Assembly (NCBI GenBank): GCA_005656395.1
Contig: SRSI01000050.1
Location: 992,001-1,056,000, forward strand
Source: Strongyloides papillosus
Taxonomy: Eukaryota > Nematoda > Chromadorea > Rhabditida > Strongyloididae
Length of the DNA: 64,000 nt
Direction: 5' to 3'
The position numbers were made by a program, and so were the translations under genes. The notes under the pieces were generated by a model. It did no database searches. It was not told the origin of the DNA and saw only the letters and a list, made by a program, of their open reading frames with translations. Below, one piece after another: positions 1-12,720 of this stretch (position 1 is its first letter; each line of letters starts with the position of its first letter).

Positions 1-1733
1 AATTTCTTTTTTTTCGCAGCAGTCATTTTTTTGATTAGATTTCAGGAAAATGTTTTATTTAACTAAGTTGTTGTGGTTAAATAAAGAAATAATTGATAAA
101 ATAATCAATTTTTATCTTAGAACCATTAAAATAAGGGGCCCTTAAACTAAAACCGCTCCCAAATGTATATTAAAACAAATTCGCAGAAAATAGTAACGCG
201 CGATAATATTTAATACCACAATTGTGCGTCAAAAAAATAAATAAAGAATGAATATTAGAATTGATAGGACGGAAAAATGCGTGCTTTTTATGTGTAATAC
301 TGCTATTAATCTTCTTACTGTTGATAGACTATCATTGATATTAAGTTAAACGTGAAAATTTAATTTGAATGGTAAATAACAATTGTTAACAATTAAAAGA
401 ATTGAACTATTTTTATAGTCTCAGTCGATAACCTTTTTTCTAAATTTGCTATAGAATTTTCCAGAAATCTATTGCATTTATTATAGAGTTGCTTTTGATG
501 TTAATACAGTCAGATGCTTTAATGTGAATAAAATTTTGCAAGCTCAACACTTGGAAATAAAATTTTGTTTTATATATACATTAATACAACTTATTTTATA
601 TCACTTATTGTATCTTTTTAATATGATTGCAATATTTTTGTGATTTCAGGTTAAAGACTAGAATTAAATAAAAAATTTAACTATGTCTTTATACTAATAT
701 CATGCCTTCACAAGGGATTTTTTAGCTTACAAATAATTTTTTTATACTTTACTACGTCTATTAAAAGTAGAAATGTACTTTTAGTAATTGGAAATTACAG
801 TAGTAAGCTATAGCAGAATAAATATGTAACATTACTTGTAGTGGTAAGTTTACTGTAACAGCGATAAGAAATAAAATAAATTATTTCGTGATAGAATTCG
901 ATAGTGTTTTTTAAAGAATTGTGTCTATACTCTTTAAGGAGAATTTGAGATATAAAAGGATGATAAAATTTTGAAATACGGTATAACTAATGTATGGAAA
1001 TAAAACTTTTCGACGTCAGAAATATTGAAATATTTATGAACAGACAATTAATTTTATAAACATTAGTAAATTTCAAAATTTGTATGACACTTTAACCTAT
1101 AATTATAATAATTATTAAATGTAATAAATTAATTAAAACTTGTTACAGCAAAAGCGATTTTTACATGACGGCAATTTCGGCTACCATTCTTCACAAATTG
1201 GTAATTTTTCTATTTCGTAGGATTTAATAGATTATGAGAAAATAAATAGACTTGTTTTTTCCATGATACCTGACTTTCTTATTTTAATATTTGCAAACGT
1301 GAGCAGTAGAATTAGAATAAAAAAGTGTGTAATTCAGAAGGATTGCGGAAACCCCAAAAAGGGCCCAAGTATAACGCTTAAAATCAGCTTAAAATTTTAA
1401 ACTTTTTTAAGAGAATATAGTATTATACATTTGACAAAATGTAGAAAGTAAAGTGTAAAGTAAGTATATTTATGTTTAGTTTATGTTTTTATATATCTGC
1501 AAGTTGTGACCTCCTATCTATCTTTCTTTATCTTGATATCTTGCGTGAGTCTGGTATCTTCCTAGGTTTATTAATAAATAATCATTTCGTAATGCGAAAA
1601 ATACAAAGAAAATTTATAATAATATGTATCTTTTAAATACTACTAAATTTTTTGTGTAGGAGTCTCCCAGATTCTCCCTAATTGCAACAATAATATAATA
1701 ACTTTTGTCCACAGTTAAAGAAGAGAGATATAT

Positions 1734-1840
1734 ATGTAAAGTTAATACACTTTGTAGTAAAATATAATATTATAATAAAACATGGGTGAAGAAATTATAC
1801 TAAAAATTAACAATAACTACGTTTTTTATATACGAATCTT
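1734..1840 (+). repeat. Diverged direct repeat, copy 1
   Basis: This stretch resembles 2470-2595 in the same orientation. Both begin ATGTAAAGTT, share blocks around AGTAAAAT, ATAATATT and AAAAATTAAC, and end near TTTTATATAC. The second copy carries a short insertion containing AACTTAAGGGGG. No coding potential or terminal inverted repeat was seen, so this is probably the remnant of an old dispersed repeat. Confidence 0.5.
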
Positions 1841-2469
1841 TTATAGGCGTACTTAATTCCCCCTTTTCGCTTATTTTTTTCCATCTATTAAACTTTGGTC
1901 ACAAATAAATTCATCATTGGAAATCCTTGTCTTTTATGTGCACTTTATATTTCACTATGTCTGGCTTTATGTCCTTTATTTTTTATTCGAAAATTATTTG
2001 CAACTATCATTGTCAATATACCCTTCTTTTATCAACCATTACTTTAGGAAATTTTGTTTGTTAACATTCTCATTTACTATGTCTGGGTTATTTGCAACTT
2101 TCTAGTATGACGACCCTGGGTAAAAGTACTTTGGTTTCTTTTAAATACTTTATTTATTTCTTTTTGATTGACACTTCTAGAATTTATTACTGATAGTAGG
2201 CGAGCGTGTCTGTGTCTCCTCATACTGGTAGGTCTTTTAATTGTTATCACTCTTGTACTATTTTTAGATGTTTATACTTATCCATCATTTGTTTTAAATT
2301 CAACTTCTAACCAGTACATTGTTCTTTAGAATTTTAATTGTGCTAGGATTTCCATTGAATCTTGTCATTAGAAAAATTATAATTTCTGCATTTAGGATTG
2401 TGTTGATTTAAGCTATATTCTATTAAATGCTAAAATCCGACATAACGGCAGGATCTCGGAGGAACTTCC

Positions 2470-2595
2470 ATGTAAAGTTGGTACACTATACAGTAAAATA
2501 AACTTAAGGGGGTAAAACATAATATTGTAATAGAACATGAGCGTAAAAATTATAGTAAAAATTAACTATATCTATTTCTTTTATATACTAATTCT
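2470..2595 (+). repeat. Diverged direct repeat, copy 2
   Basis: Second copy of the repeat at 1734-1840, about 735 bp downstream. It is longer because of an insertion near its centre. Identity is judged by eye only. Confidence 0.5.
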
Positions 2596-4538
2596 GTAAT
2601 GCAAATACATGCATCACCTAGCATATGACTCAGGTAAAATGAATAATTTAACAAATGAATAATGAAATGAATGATTGAAACAGTATTTAAAGAATGATTA
2701 TATAAGAAGAAAAAATAAATCAGATTATAACTAAATAAAGATATCATTTTAAAGGTATTGTTGCTATAATTTTTTCTTGCTAAATAAACTTTTTAATCCC
2801 TTAATTGCAATGTTTTTTCTCATTTTATGGGCGTATATAGATATATAAGGCAACCTAATAATGTTAATTATGATCTTTATTAACCTCTTGTCTTGTAGAA
2901 AATATGCCTAAGACAACAAAGTTAATTCATTCTTTTTATTTTTCTTTACGTAATTATGGTTTTATAATTAATTTCATTTATTTTTTAACAAACATATAAA
3001 TTTTTTATTACTATAGTATAAGTTAAATTTTAGAAATATATTTTTTCTGTTTTCCAGAAATGAGTAACTTTATTGTTCTCGGACTTACGTTTGCTCCTAT
3101 GAATGTATAAAAAAGCGTGGGCTTATAATTTATTATAAGTTGATATTTAGTATAATTAATAAATGAGATAATTGAAATCAAACGAAATTTCTAAATAATG
3201 TAAATTATGTTAAAGATGCGATAACATGTTTCTTAAATACTATTTTATTATGTTTTATTTCTCAGGTATCCATTAACTTGATAAACACAGAATAAATACA
3301 TATTTCAAAATATTACATTAATTTGTTATCATTCTTCACATTTTTATAATAAGAGATAAATTTTGTAATAAAAATATTTATTATTAGAAGAATATGTCTT
3401 TATAATATATGACATTTGATCACTGGATAGGCTATCCATGATATTACTGCCTTCAATGAAATGTGGAATGTTTGCCCACAAAAATCTTAAGAATTTAATT
3501 TTAAAATAAGCATGGATAGGAAGATGTGTCATCAATATCAAGGATATTTATATTCTCAAAGAGAAATATAAACATTAAAGAATTTGAACACTGTATAAAT
3601 AGCATAGATAATATCAACAGAATGTAAAATATACAGGAGACACGTATATTTTTCACTTTCAAATTTTTTCATATTGTAATTAATATAAATAAGGTATTAT
3701 TTCCTTATTTATGTTTCACTATTCATCAAAGGTTCAATTTTATGAATTCCTAGCCATAATGAACGATTATTGATAGAAATTTAATGATCATATAATGTCA
3801 GTATTTATATTCTGGAAAATTCTTTCAATATACCTTATTGGCACAAAACTGGTTTCTGAATATTCATGATGGAATCAAAAATTTTTAGGTATCCAAAGTA
3901 GAGTTTTAATTGGTTAAAATGAAAATTTGTTTCCATTAAAATTATTTATTTCAAGAATATTTATTTGATCCTTACTGTTATAATGATGTACTGCTAGAAT
4001 TTTATTTAAAATAAAAGTATGTTAAAATGTTTTTTCATATAATACTTATCGAGAGAGAAATAGTTTCAATTTTTTTACTATAAATAATTTTTTATGTAGT
4101 AAAAAGTATAAGTAATTTTTTCAACAAAAATTAAGTGATTAACCATAAAGCCTATTTTGGTTTAAAAAATTAAAACGATGATAACATTATTAATATGTAC
4201 AGAAAGTTAATTTTAATCATTGAGGCAGATTTTATCAATATATCTATATTCCATTAAATGTAATTTTGGCTAAAATAACCTAATTTTTATATAACTGTCA
4301 AACTAGTTAATTCAAAGTAGAGGAGCAATAATTTATACAATAGGTTATTAAAATTTTTTGATATAATTTCTACACATACTCAATAACAATAATAGAACAC
4401 TCCAAAATAACATATTAATATAACTGTACATATTTTGATATATAATAGAAGCTTATCATATCAATTAGAAATTATTATGGATAAAGTTTATATATATACA
4501 ATAGTGTTCCAGTTTTAAAAACCATTTTTGTAAAACCA

Positions 4539-5769
4539 ATGGAGGAAAAATTATTAAATTCATCTGTCTATAATATTAGCGATATTGTTGTACAAAATTT
4601 TAATGAAAATAATTTTGAAAAGTATGAAGAAAAGTCAGATTTTTATAAACTTGCTATTGGTATTGTTTGTGGAATTATCGGTTCAGCTTGTTTAGGTTCA
4701 TCATTAGTACCTATCCGGAAATATTATTCTAAGGATGGTAACTTTTTTAACTTTTTTCTTAATAGAGTGAACATTTTTTAGGACAAATAATACAATTTTT
4801 AATGTCAATATCACTTATATTTTTTGGAACTATTATTCAAACAATCCAAGGATTTCCTCATATTCATTATCCCGACTTTATTGGAGGATTCTTCTTATCA
4901 TTAACATTAATTTTAATAATTCCAATAATAAATAATATCGGCAGTTGTTTATTATTTATAGTATGGAACTCTGTCATAATTATATCATTATGGTGGTTTT
5001 CATTTTTTAATCTTTATGGTGAAATAGCTTCCTCAGCAAGCATGCCTTTTGCACAATACATTGGTATTATATTTTTTATTTTACCAATTATTGGTGTATT
5101 TTTTATTAAAACAACACCAAATGAATTTTATCATTCCAATGAAAATGATATACCAACAGGAGTTGAAAATTTTACGATGGAATCCTCAACAACATTTTCA
5201 TATGATCTAAAACAATATAAGGATTTTCAAAATATGCATTCTTTGAAATCACCAAAACGTATTATTGCTATTGGTGCTGCAATAAGTACTGGCGTTTGCC
5301 TATCGGTGTCTTTTTATCCATATGATTTTGATACTGCAAGTTTTGAATGTTTAAATTCTTTTTAATTATAATTTTTTTATAGAATTCTCTCATACAAATG
5401 CCTAATACAATATTCTCTCATAGTCTTGGAACATTTTTGACATCATTTATCTTTTTCATTGGATACGCAATCTATGAAAAAGGAGCCCTTACAATTGATA
5501 CAAGGCTTATATTACCATCATTTTTTTCAGGCTTTCTTTTATTTTTATTTTCAATTAATTTCATCATATCATTTTATAATCTTTCAAATTATGCAAAGTT
5601 ATATCAAGTTTCTTTTCAAATTTTTGCTTTTCTTCCGCTCTTAATAAATACATTATGGTCAGTGTACTATTTCAAAGAGTTACCATCCAGAAATTCGCTA
5701 ATAAGAATTATAGGAATGCTAGTTATAAACATTGTAGCTATATTTCTTTTTACAATATCTCTAATATGA
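4539..5769 (+). CDS. TMEM144: TMEM144-family multi-pass membrane protein
   Basis: Probable member of the TMEM144 family of multi-pass proteins, related to sugar/drug-metabolite transporters, whose substrate is unsettled. Exon 1 (4539-4737) has a hydrophilic N-terminus, then the family start of TM1 and P-I-R-K-Y-Y-S-K-D-G. A 44-nt GT-AG intron (4738-4781) joins in phase to exon 2 with G-Q-I-I-Q-F, matching the family's K-x-x-x-x-D-G-x-x-x-Q-x pattern. Exon 2 runs to about 5348 and covers several membrane helices. Exon 3 (from about 5383) carries S-L-G-T-F-L-T-S and the final helices, ending F-T-I-S-L-I. The exon 2/3 join does not fall in frame through a canonical GT-AG pair: the obvious intron 5349-5382 gives an immediate stop. 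A non-canonical site, a sequence indel or early decay are all possible. Confidence 0.72.
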
Positions 5770-5771
5770 TT

Positions 5772-6089
5772 ATAATCTTTGATTATCATGTAACATTATA
5801 TCTTAATAAACTTTAAAATAAAATAAATTATATTTACTGCTTTTATAAATGAAAAAAAATGAGAGCAATCTTGATTTTATAATTTGATTGTACCTTTAAG
5901 ATACGCTATCTGCATTTGTGATATTGTCAACTTATTGTATGATTATTTGATAATAAAAATTTATATTAACTATTTATATAAAGAAAGATTAAATGTTGAT
6001 AATTATTTTTAATTTCCTTATTTTTGTGTTCATTTTTGCAATAAATATACTGCACAATTTCATATAGTGAAAGATTATTTTAAGGAACA
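5772..6089. other. Intergenic spacer
   Basis: AT-rich spacer between two genes in the same orientation. It holds AATAAA-like polyadenylation candidates near 5805 and 5817 and presumably the beta-glucuronidase promoter. Nothing else seen. Confidence 0.5.
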
Positions 6090-8027
6090 ATGAAATATTT
6101 GAAAATTTATATTTTAATATTTCTACTACAACTAAAGTCTATAAAATGTATTCTTTTTCCTCAAAAAAATCAAGTTAGATCGTATGATTTATTAGATGGC
6201 CTATGGACATTTGTTAGGGAACCAAAAAATTCTATTGGCTATGGTTTTATTAATAATTGGCATACACTAAAATTAAATAAATTTGAGAATAGTAGTGTTA
6301 TGCCAGTACCATCAGCATATAATGATTTGAGTAGTGATGAAGATTTACGTGACCATATTGGTTGGGTTTGGTACCAAAGAGAATACATTGTGACTGATGG
6401 TGATTGTAATAAACGCTTTTTTCTACGTTTCGGTAGCGTGAATTATAATGCTGTTGTTGTAAGTTGAGAAAAAAACTTGTTAACATTACTTTTATAGTTT
6501 TTAAATAATGATCATGTTATGTCACATACTGGAGGTCACCTTCCATTTGAAAATGAAGTTCGTTTTTTATGTAGTAATATAAATATAATAACAGTTGCTG
6601 TTAATAATACTCTTAGTAGTAAAACTATACCACCTGGAGAATTTCAATACAAAACTGGTGGAGGTTATCCGAAAGGATTTTTTACAACATCACCAGAATT
6701 TGACTTTTTTAATTATGCTGGAATTTTACGTAGTGTTTATGTTATTAAGTTGAATAATTATTTTATTCAAAGTTTAACTATTAATAGTGATAAAAATGGG
6801 TTAATAAAGTATAAAGTAAAAGTTGATGATGGAGGTAAAGATAGAAAAAAATATAATAAAAGTATTGAAATGGAAAAAGATATAAAATCATCTTATATTT
6901 ATCGTGTATCAGTAATGGATGAAGATAATAAGGTTCTTGTAAGTAGCATCAGTAACAGGTATGGTGAAATACAAATAAGTAAACCTAAATTATGGTGGCC
7001 TCGCGGTTATGGAAATGCTACATTATATAAATTTGTTGTTGATTTGGAATCAACAGCAAAAGGAATTGTTTATGATAAGTATATTGAAACATTTGGTTTT
7101 AGAAGTGTAGAATTGACAAGTGATAGTATATTGATAAATGGTAAAAACTTTTATTGTCTTGGTTTTGGAATGCATGAAGATAGTGATATTCGTGGAAGGG
7201 GTTTTGATCGTGTCATAATGACAAGAGATTTAAATCTTTTAGAATGGATGAATGGTAACTGTTACAGAACATCACATTATCCTTATGCTGAGGAAAGAGC
7301 ATATGAAGCTGATAGAAGAGGTATTGTTGTAATAACAGAAACTCCGGCTGTTGGCCTTAGACATTTTAGTAATCCAAATTTAATTGAGCTCCATAAAAAA
7401 ATGATAAAAGAAATGATTACTAGAGATAGAAATCACCCATCTATTATCGCATGGTCATTGGCAAATGAACCTTGGAGTACAACAACTGACAGTGGTAATT
7501 ATTTCCATGAAATGTATCAAACAGCAAAACAAATAGATTCAACAAGACCTATTACTGCAGTTTATGGTCCTACAGGGTACAATAATGATCAATCAGCTAA
7601 ATATATGGATTTTATCTGTATAAATAGATATTATGGATGGTATAATAATATGGGATATTTAGGTATAATTAATTCAAGTCTTATTGATGATATAACTAAA
7701 TGGAAGAGTAAATATAATGTTCCATTAATGATTACAGAATATGGTGCTGATTCAATAAGTGGTCTGGAATCATTACCATCAGTAGATTTCACAGTAAATT
7801 ACCAGAATGACCTTATTATTGAAACTCATAAAGCATTAGACAATTTAAAAAACTCTAAAACAATAACGGGGGAGATGATATGGAATTTTGCAGATTTTAT
7901 GACAGCACCAAAAGTTACAAGGGCTTATGGCAACCACAAAGGCGTCTTTACCAGACAACGCCAACCAAAACTGGCTGCTTTTACATTAAGAGATAGATAT
8001 AAAAAGTTAAGTAAACTACAAAAATGA
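6090..8027 (+). CDS. GUSB: Beta-glucuronidase (GH2)
   Basis: Lysosomal or secreted beta-glucuronidase, which cleaves glucuronic acid from glycosaminoglycan ends and conjugates. It has two exons, 6090-6458 and 6498-8027, with a 39-nt phase-0 intron starting GTAAGT. The spliced protein is about 632 residues, close to human GUSB (651). A signal peptide covers about residues 1-20. The jelly-roll sugar-binding domain includes S-H-T-G-G-H-L-P-F, an Ig-like domain follows, and then a TIM barrel. The acid/base glutamate is in A-N-E-P (about 447) and the nucleophile in I-T-E-Y-G-A (about 537). The family's C-terminal N-F-A-D-F-M-T and G-N-x-K-G-V-F-T-R-Q-R-Q-P-K are both present; the N-x-K pair binds the glucuronate carboxylate. 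All catalytic features are intact, so it is probably active. Confidence 0.93.
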
Positions 8028-8452
8028 TTATCATAACTCACAAGTTTATCTTATTCTTTTCCTGTTTTTATATAATTATTTTTCGGTACTTTAAAATTAC
8101 ATAAAAGATTCATTATTTTTATATTTGAAAAAACTATTTATTTTATAAGTGTTTTTAATTTAATCAACAAACAAAACTTTTTTCATATTATTAATATAAT
8201 TCAATAAAATACATTATATCGTTAATTTATACACATTTTTGTAAAATTTATTCTTATTATTTAAATCAAAGATTTCTATTTGACTACTTTAAGAAATAAA
8301 AGGATATTTAAATTTCAATAGATTTCCCTTTAAACTATTTTTATTATATTGCATGTACGGCCTTTTACTAGTTATTTAATGAAATTATTTTATAAATATA
8401 TAATTCTTCTTTATATAAAGTTATTTTATAAATATTTGTTTATATTTTTTAG
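8028..8452. other. Intergenic spacer upstream of collagen
   Basis: AT-rich spacer with no open frame of note. A TATATAAAG string lies at about 8412-8420 and TTTTTTAG directly abuts the collagen ATG (AG at 8451-8452). This could be a TATA element plus a trans-splice or cis-splice acceptor. Confidence 0.4.
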
Positions 8453-9424
8453 ATGATTCATAAGGCAAAAGTAATTGTACTAATTGCTTCATTCTTTTCA
8501 CTATCAGGATTGTTATTTTTTTGTAGTGTGGTGTATAAACTTTACTATGTTATGATTGAAATTCAAAATGATGTCATTGATTCGGTTAATTTTTTTAAAA
8601 TTGATACTGATAATGCTTGGGATGAGTTGATGAATATACAGATATCAATTACACCACAATCTAAACAGAAAGAAAATCCTTTTAATAGTATCTTTCGTCA
8701 AAAACGTCAAAATAATAATGGGCTTCCAAGCTATTGCCAATGTGAACCTTTACCAAAACCTAGTTGTAAACCAGGTCCGCCTGGTCCAAGAGGACTACCA
8801 GGAAAAAATGGTCAGCCAGGAACACCAGGACCAAAAGGTGATGACAATTTATCAACATATGCACCAGTTATATGTCCAAAAGTATCTAAAGATTGCATAA
8901 AATGTCCTGATGGACCTCCTGGACCACCAGGACCTGATGGAGAACCAGGATTCCCAGGAATTGATGGAGAAGAAGGTCCTTGTGGTATGCCTGGTTTACC
9001 AGGCGATGGTGGAAGACGTGGCCCACCAGGAGATCCTGGACCACCGGGAAAAAGAGGAAAAAATGGTAAACGAGGTCCTCCAGGATCTTCTGGAAAAAAA
9101 GGAAAAGGTAAACCAGGCCCAAAAGGTGTAGCAGGAAAAGCTGGAGAACGAGGAAAACCAGGAAAAAATGGAAAAAATGGAAGTAATGGGATTCCTGGTC
9201 CTCAGGGACCTCCTGGGCCACCTGGAAAACCTGGAAAATCAGGAAATGATGGCCAACCAGGAGCACCTGGTAATTCTGGTCTTCCTGGAACGGATGCTGG
9301 TAAGTTTCAAATAGACTACAATTTCTTTTAACATGTATCTTTCATTTTCGCTATCTAATTTTTTAAATTAATTTCAGCCTACTGTCCTTGCCCACCAAGA
9401 CAAATATTTCAATTGCAACATTAA
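8453..9424 (+). CDS. Nematode cuticle collagen
   Basis: Structural collagen of the nematode cuticle. Exon 1 is 8453-9299, a 78-nt intron begins GTAAGT, and exon 2 is 9378-9424, giving 297 residues, typical of the family. The N-terminus has a membrane anchor (about residues 8-30) and the Col_cuticle_N region. A subtilisin/furin-type site R-Q-K-R sits at 82-85 (homology box A), where the secreted form is expected to be released. Cysteines C-Q-C follow, then interrupted Gly-X-Y blocks rich in G-P-P, with a cysteine-containing break and one C within G-P-C-G-M-P. Exon 2 supplies the characteristic Y-C-P-C-P-P-R tail. The subfamily cannot be assigned by eye, so no symbol is given. Expression is expected to be moult-linked. 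Confidence 0.95.
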
Positions 9425-10223
9425 ATTTTTATTGTGATTTTCATTATGATTATTATACGCAACTTTTATATATTTCATTTAATGAGTTACTACAATACTA
9501 TAAATAAAATTTTAAATAATAATAACATTTAATTACTTTATTTTTGGAGTTCTTTAATATAACATGACGAAATGTTTAATCGTAAGATTTTATGTTAAAC
9601 ATTCTGTTTAAGGGAGTCAAACTGGATTCATAAGACTTTTAAATGTTCAAACAAAAATATAAAAAATACTTTTTTATAAATTATGTGTTTTATAATCGTT
9701 GGAAAGTGTAACTAAAATGAACTTATATTTATGTGTTAAACAATAGAAACCATAAAAAATAGGAAATCACAATGTGTATTATTTAGATCTATCAAATTAT
9801 AGCAAACTTTGACATAAACTGTCTCCAAATTATAAATAATTACCGAGGAATTTTTTGTAAATGAAAAGATTTTAAACAATTACTCTCCTACATTATTAGA
9901 CATGTTGAAAATTTTTTTCTATAAATTTATAAAGAAGAAAATTATCATACAATAATTTTTATAATTGAGGGAATGAAAGACTAAATAATATACATAATAT
10001 TAATGTATAATAAAACACAATAAATGGTAGTTAAAATTAAATTTACCTGATGAGTCATCAGAATTATAAATAAACAAAAAAATTGTATATTTTACTGCAA
10101 ATTTAATAACAATTAATATAATGAAATATAAAATTTAATAAATCATATAAAAGAAAATTGTGTTTTTGTTTATTCTAATAAATTTTACTACTTTAATTTG
10201 TTTTAAATAAAAATAAAAATTAA
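9425..10223. other. Intergenic AT-rich spacer
   Basis: Contains AATAAA-type polyadenylation candidates just after the collagen (about 9501). Otherwise low-complexity AT DNA with no supportable gene. Confidence 0.5.
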
Positions 10224-10859
10224 TATGAATTAAATATACTAAATTTGTTTATCAAACTAAAAAATTTATCTTTTTTATTTTTATTAAAATTTTATAGTTT
10301 TAGTGGTGCCGTACACAATATAGTATAAGAATTTATTACAATTAATAAGAACTACAAAAGTAGTGGCCACCTAAATTTTATTTATTTTTTGAAATCTGAT
10401 TGCTATTTACTTATTATTGTAATAAATATTATTATTTTTAGTACTTCCTTATACACAATCCTAGCGCTAAACAAGATTAATTTTCTAATAATAAAAAAAG
10501 ATAATCTATAAGTAAAGCTCAAACTAAATAAATATAATGAAGGTAACACGTAACGGTTATGGAGTAATTTTTCCTTTGACTTTATATAACATGCCAAGAA
10601 CAGCTTTATTTTTAATATTTACTTTTTTACTATAACAACAAAAAGATCTCAGTATAGGAATTATGAAATATAAACTAATCATTATAAAAACTTATTTATT
10701 AATTAATGTTTTGTTTTTTCGTAATTAACAAGAGATTATTATGACAGTATCTCACTAAGTTTTTTTTAAAAAATATAGTAACTAGGATATTGTTATGTTT
10801 AATTAACTAATTAAGTTAAAAGCAAAAAAAAAATGATCATTTAATACTGATAAAAAAAC

Positions 10860-10867
10860 TATAAAAA
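10860..10867 (+). promoter_or_regulatory. TATA-like element
   Basis: TATAAAAA lies about 41 bp before the peptide start at 10901, and the short leader contains no splice-acceptor signal. The same element and spacing occur in the duplicate at 12721, which supports a shared core promoter. Confidence 0.55.
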
Positions 10868-10900
10868 GCTGTAGTTTTAAAAAATTTTCACAATCTTAAA

Positions 10901-11146
10901 ATGAAATTTCCATATTTATTACTCACTTTGTGCCTTATTATTCTACAACTTCATATTTCTACAACTGAATGCTATGACTTAAAAGATATTGGTGAAGTAC
11001 AAGAGGGTGCAATGGAAATTCATCCAGTCTTTAAAAGATCCTTTTTTCGAAAGATTGGTAGAGGGGTTCGTAAGGTTAGTAGAAAGCTTCGTAGGGCCTT
11101 AAAAAAAATCAAAATACCATCAATCACTATAGTTAAACCATTTTAA
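10901..11146 (+). CDS. Putative antimicrobial peptide precursor
   Basis: Single-exon gene for an 81-residue secretory precursor; I do not recognise a named family. Residues 1-23 form a signal peptide. Residues 24-44 are an acidic spacer with D, E and E residues. A dibasic K-R at 45-46 would be a processing site. The remaining 35 residues (47-81) carry about 13 Lys/Arg and no Asp/Glu. Residues are spaced as in an amphipathic helix (F-F-R-K-I-G-R-G-V-R-K-V), followed by a proline-containing hydrophobic tail. This prepro-cationic-helix layout matches cecropin- and cathelicidin-like host-defence peptides by analogy, not by recognised homology. There are no cysteines in the mature part. It lies in a tandem duplication with a broken sister gene downstream. 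Alternatives are a neuropeptide-like precursor or another secreted effector. Confidence 0.7.
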   Translation: MKFPYLLLTLCLIILQLHISTTECYDLKDIGEVQEGAMEIHPVFKRSFFRKIGRGVRKVSRKLRRALKKIKIPSITIVKPF

Positions 11147-11648
11147 AAAAACTATTAATATTGTATCATGGCAAGTTTTTATCAACTTATCTTTTATATA
11201 CTTTTTAGATATACGTAATAAATTATTCAATCAACTGAGAGAAAATAATAATGGGAATATTTTTGATAATTTAAAAATTTTTGTTTGTTTTTGAAATTAT
11301 TATAATATTACTTGGTGATGTTAGTTTTATAGTACAAACTTTTGTTTATAAAGCAATTAACATCATATTATTTTATTATTCTTTTAATAAAAAATATTAA
11401 AATTATTATTCTTAATAAAGTGTTACTTTTTGGGAAACATTAATTGTGGATTTTATAATGATGAATATCCGATAATAACTCAAAGCATAAAAGCAAAAAT
11501 TAAAACGATGATTTTTCGAGCTTTTTACCAAATTAGATTGATTTTAACAACCTTTAAAATGTATTATTACTTATAGTATAAAAAACAATCTTTCTCATGT
11601 CATAATGTATAAAAAATATTATTGTACAATATTTTCTTATTAGAAACA

Positions 11649-12077
11649 TCAGTTTAAGGTGTTACCTTTCACTGGCTTTGTTTAACCTTTCAAAACGTTC
11701 TATTTATAACTTTTATATAATAATTACCATTACTTCTCTGCCCATAGCTTGACTTTTTATAAAAACAATCTTAATATCATTATGCTTTCCTCCTTATTAT
11801 TAGTTTGTACCTTTAAATGTATAAGAAACCAAAAAATTTCATTAAGTTTGAGGAAAATTATTAATGCCACAAAATTACAAAGAAAAAATTGTTCCAAAAG
11901 TTGGTTTTTTAATATAACTTGGACAATTATAGTCAGAAACTCTTGAAGTCCATTTTCTCCTTTAAGTTAGAAAAAAATTAATCTGTTGGCTATTTATTCA
12001 TATAAATCGATAGAAATAAAAACAGTTTGTGATGAATACGAATTTTTTTTTCTATTTCTTTCAATTATGGAAAATTC
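11649..12077. other. Spacer between tandem copies
   Basis: Unique sequence between the two duplicated blocks. A 54-codon ATG frame (about 11782-11946) with a hydrophobic start and several lysines is present. It has no supporting promoter, duplicate or recognisable family, so I do not call it a gene. Confidence 0.4.
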
Positions 12078-12720
12078 TATGAATTAGATATACTAAATTT
12101 GTTTATCAAACTAAAAAAGTTTATCTTTTGTATTTTTATATAAAGTAAAATTTTATACTTTTAGTGGTGGCGTATACAATATAGTATAAGAATTTATTAC
12201 AATTAGCAAGAACTAGATAAAAGGTGGACACCTAAATTTTATTTATTTTTTGAAATCTGATTGTTATTTACTTATTATTATAATAAATATTGTTATTTTT
12301 AGTACTTCCTTATACACAATCCTAGCGCTAAACACGATTAATTTTCTAATAATAAAAAAAGATAGTCTACAAGTAAAGCTCAAACTAAATAAATAAAATG
12401 TAGGTAACACGTAACGGTTATATAGTAATTTTTTCTTTGACTTTATATAACATGCCAAGAACAGCTTTATTTTTAATATTTACTTTTTTACTATAACAAC
12501 AAAAAGATCTCAGTATAGGAATTTTGAAATATAAACTAATCATTGTAAAAACTTTATTATTAATAAATTTTTTTGTTTTTTCGTAATTAACAAGAGATTA
12601 TTAAGACAGTATCTCACTAAGTTTTTTTTAAAAAAATATAATAACTAGGATATTGTTATGTTTAATTAACTAATTAAGTTAAAAGCAAAAAAAATGGTCT
12701 TTTAATACCGATAAAAAAAC

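Larger units (their letters stand above)
1..4538. other. Gene-free AT-rich stretch
   Basis: I see no convincing gene here. Open frames are short and composed of AT-rich low-complexity codons, and the longest (from 1917) begins at TTG rather than ATG. The only structure is a diverged internal duplication, listed separately (1734-1840 and 2470-2595). The last few hundred bases should hold the promoter of the TMEM144-like gene. Confidence 0.6.
10224..11648 (+). repeat. Tandem duplication, copy A
   Basis: About 1.42 kb that recurs in direct orientation at 12078-13491. Shared landmarks in order: ATATACTAAATTTGTTTATC near the left end, CCTAGCGCTAAACA, CACGTAACGGTTAT, AAGATCTCAGTATAGGAAT, the TATA element, a peptide gene, CCGATAATAACTCAAAGCAT, ACGATGATTTTTCGAGC and a TAGAAAC right end. 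By eye the non-coding parts are roughly 90% or more identical. This copy carries the intact peptide gene. Confidence 0.9.

Noticed and set aside
8886..9266. 126-codon minus-strand frame within the collagen gene
   Set aside because: Mirror of the Gly-X-Y repeats; periodic glycine codons keep the opposite strand free of stops.
10403..10597. 64-codon minus-strand frame preserved in both tandem copies (also 12264-12458)
   Set aside because: About ten base differences separate the copies in this stretch and about eight change the residue, as expected for non-coding DNA. It lies in the upstream region of the peptide genes.
11782..11946. 54-codon frame with a hydrophobic start and lysines between the tandem copies
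   Set aside because: No promoter, duplicate or family support; length is within chance in AT-rich DNA.
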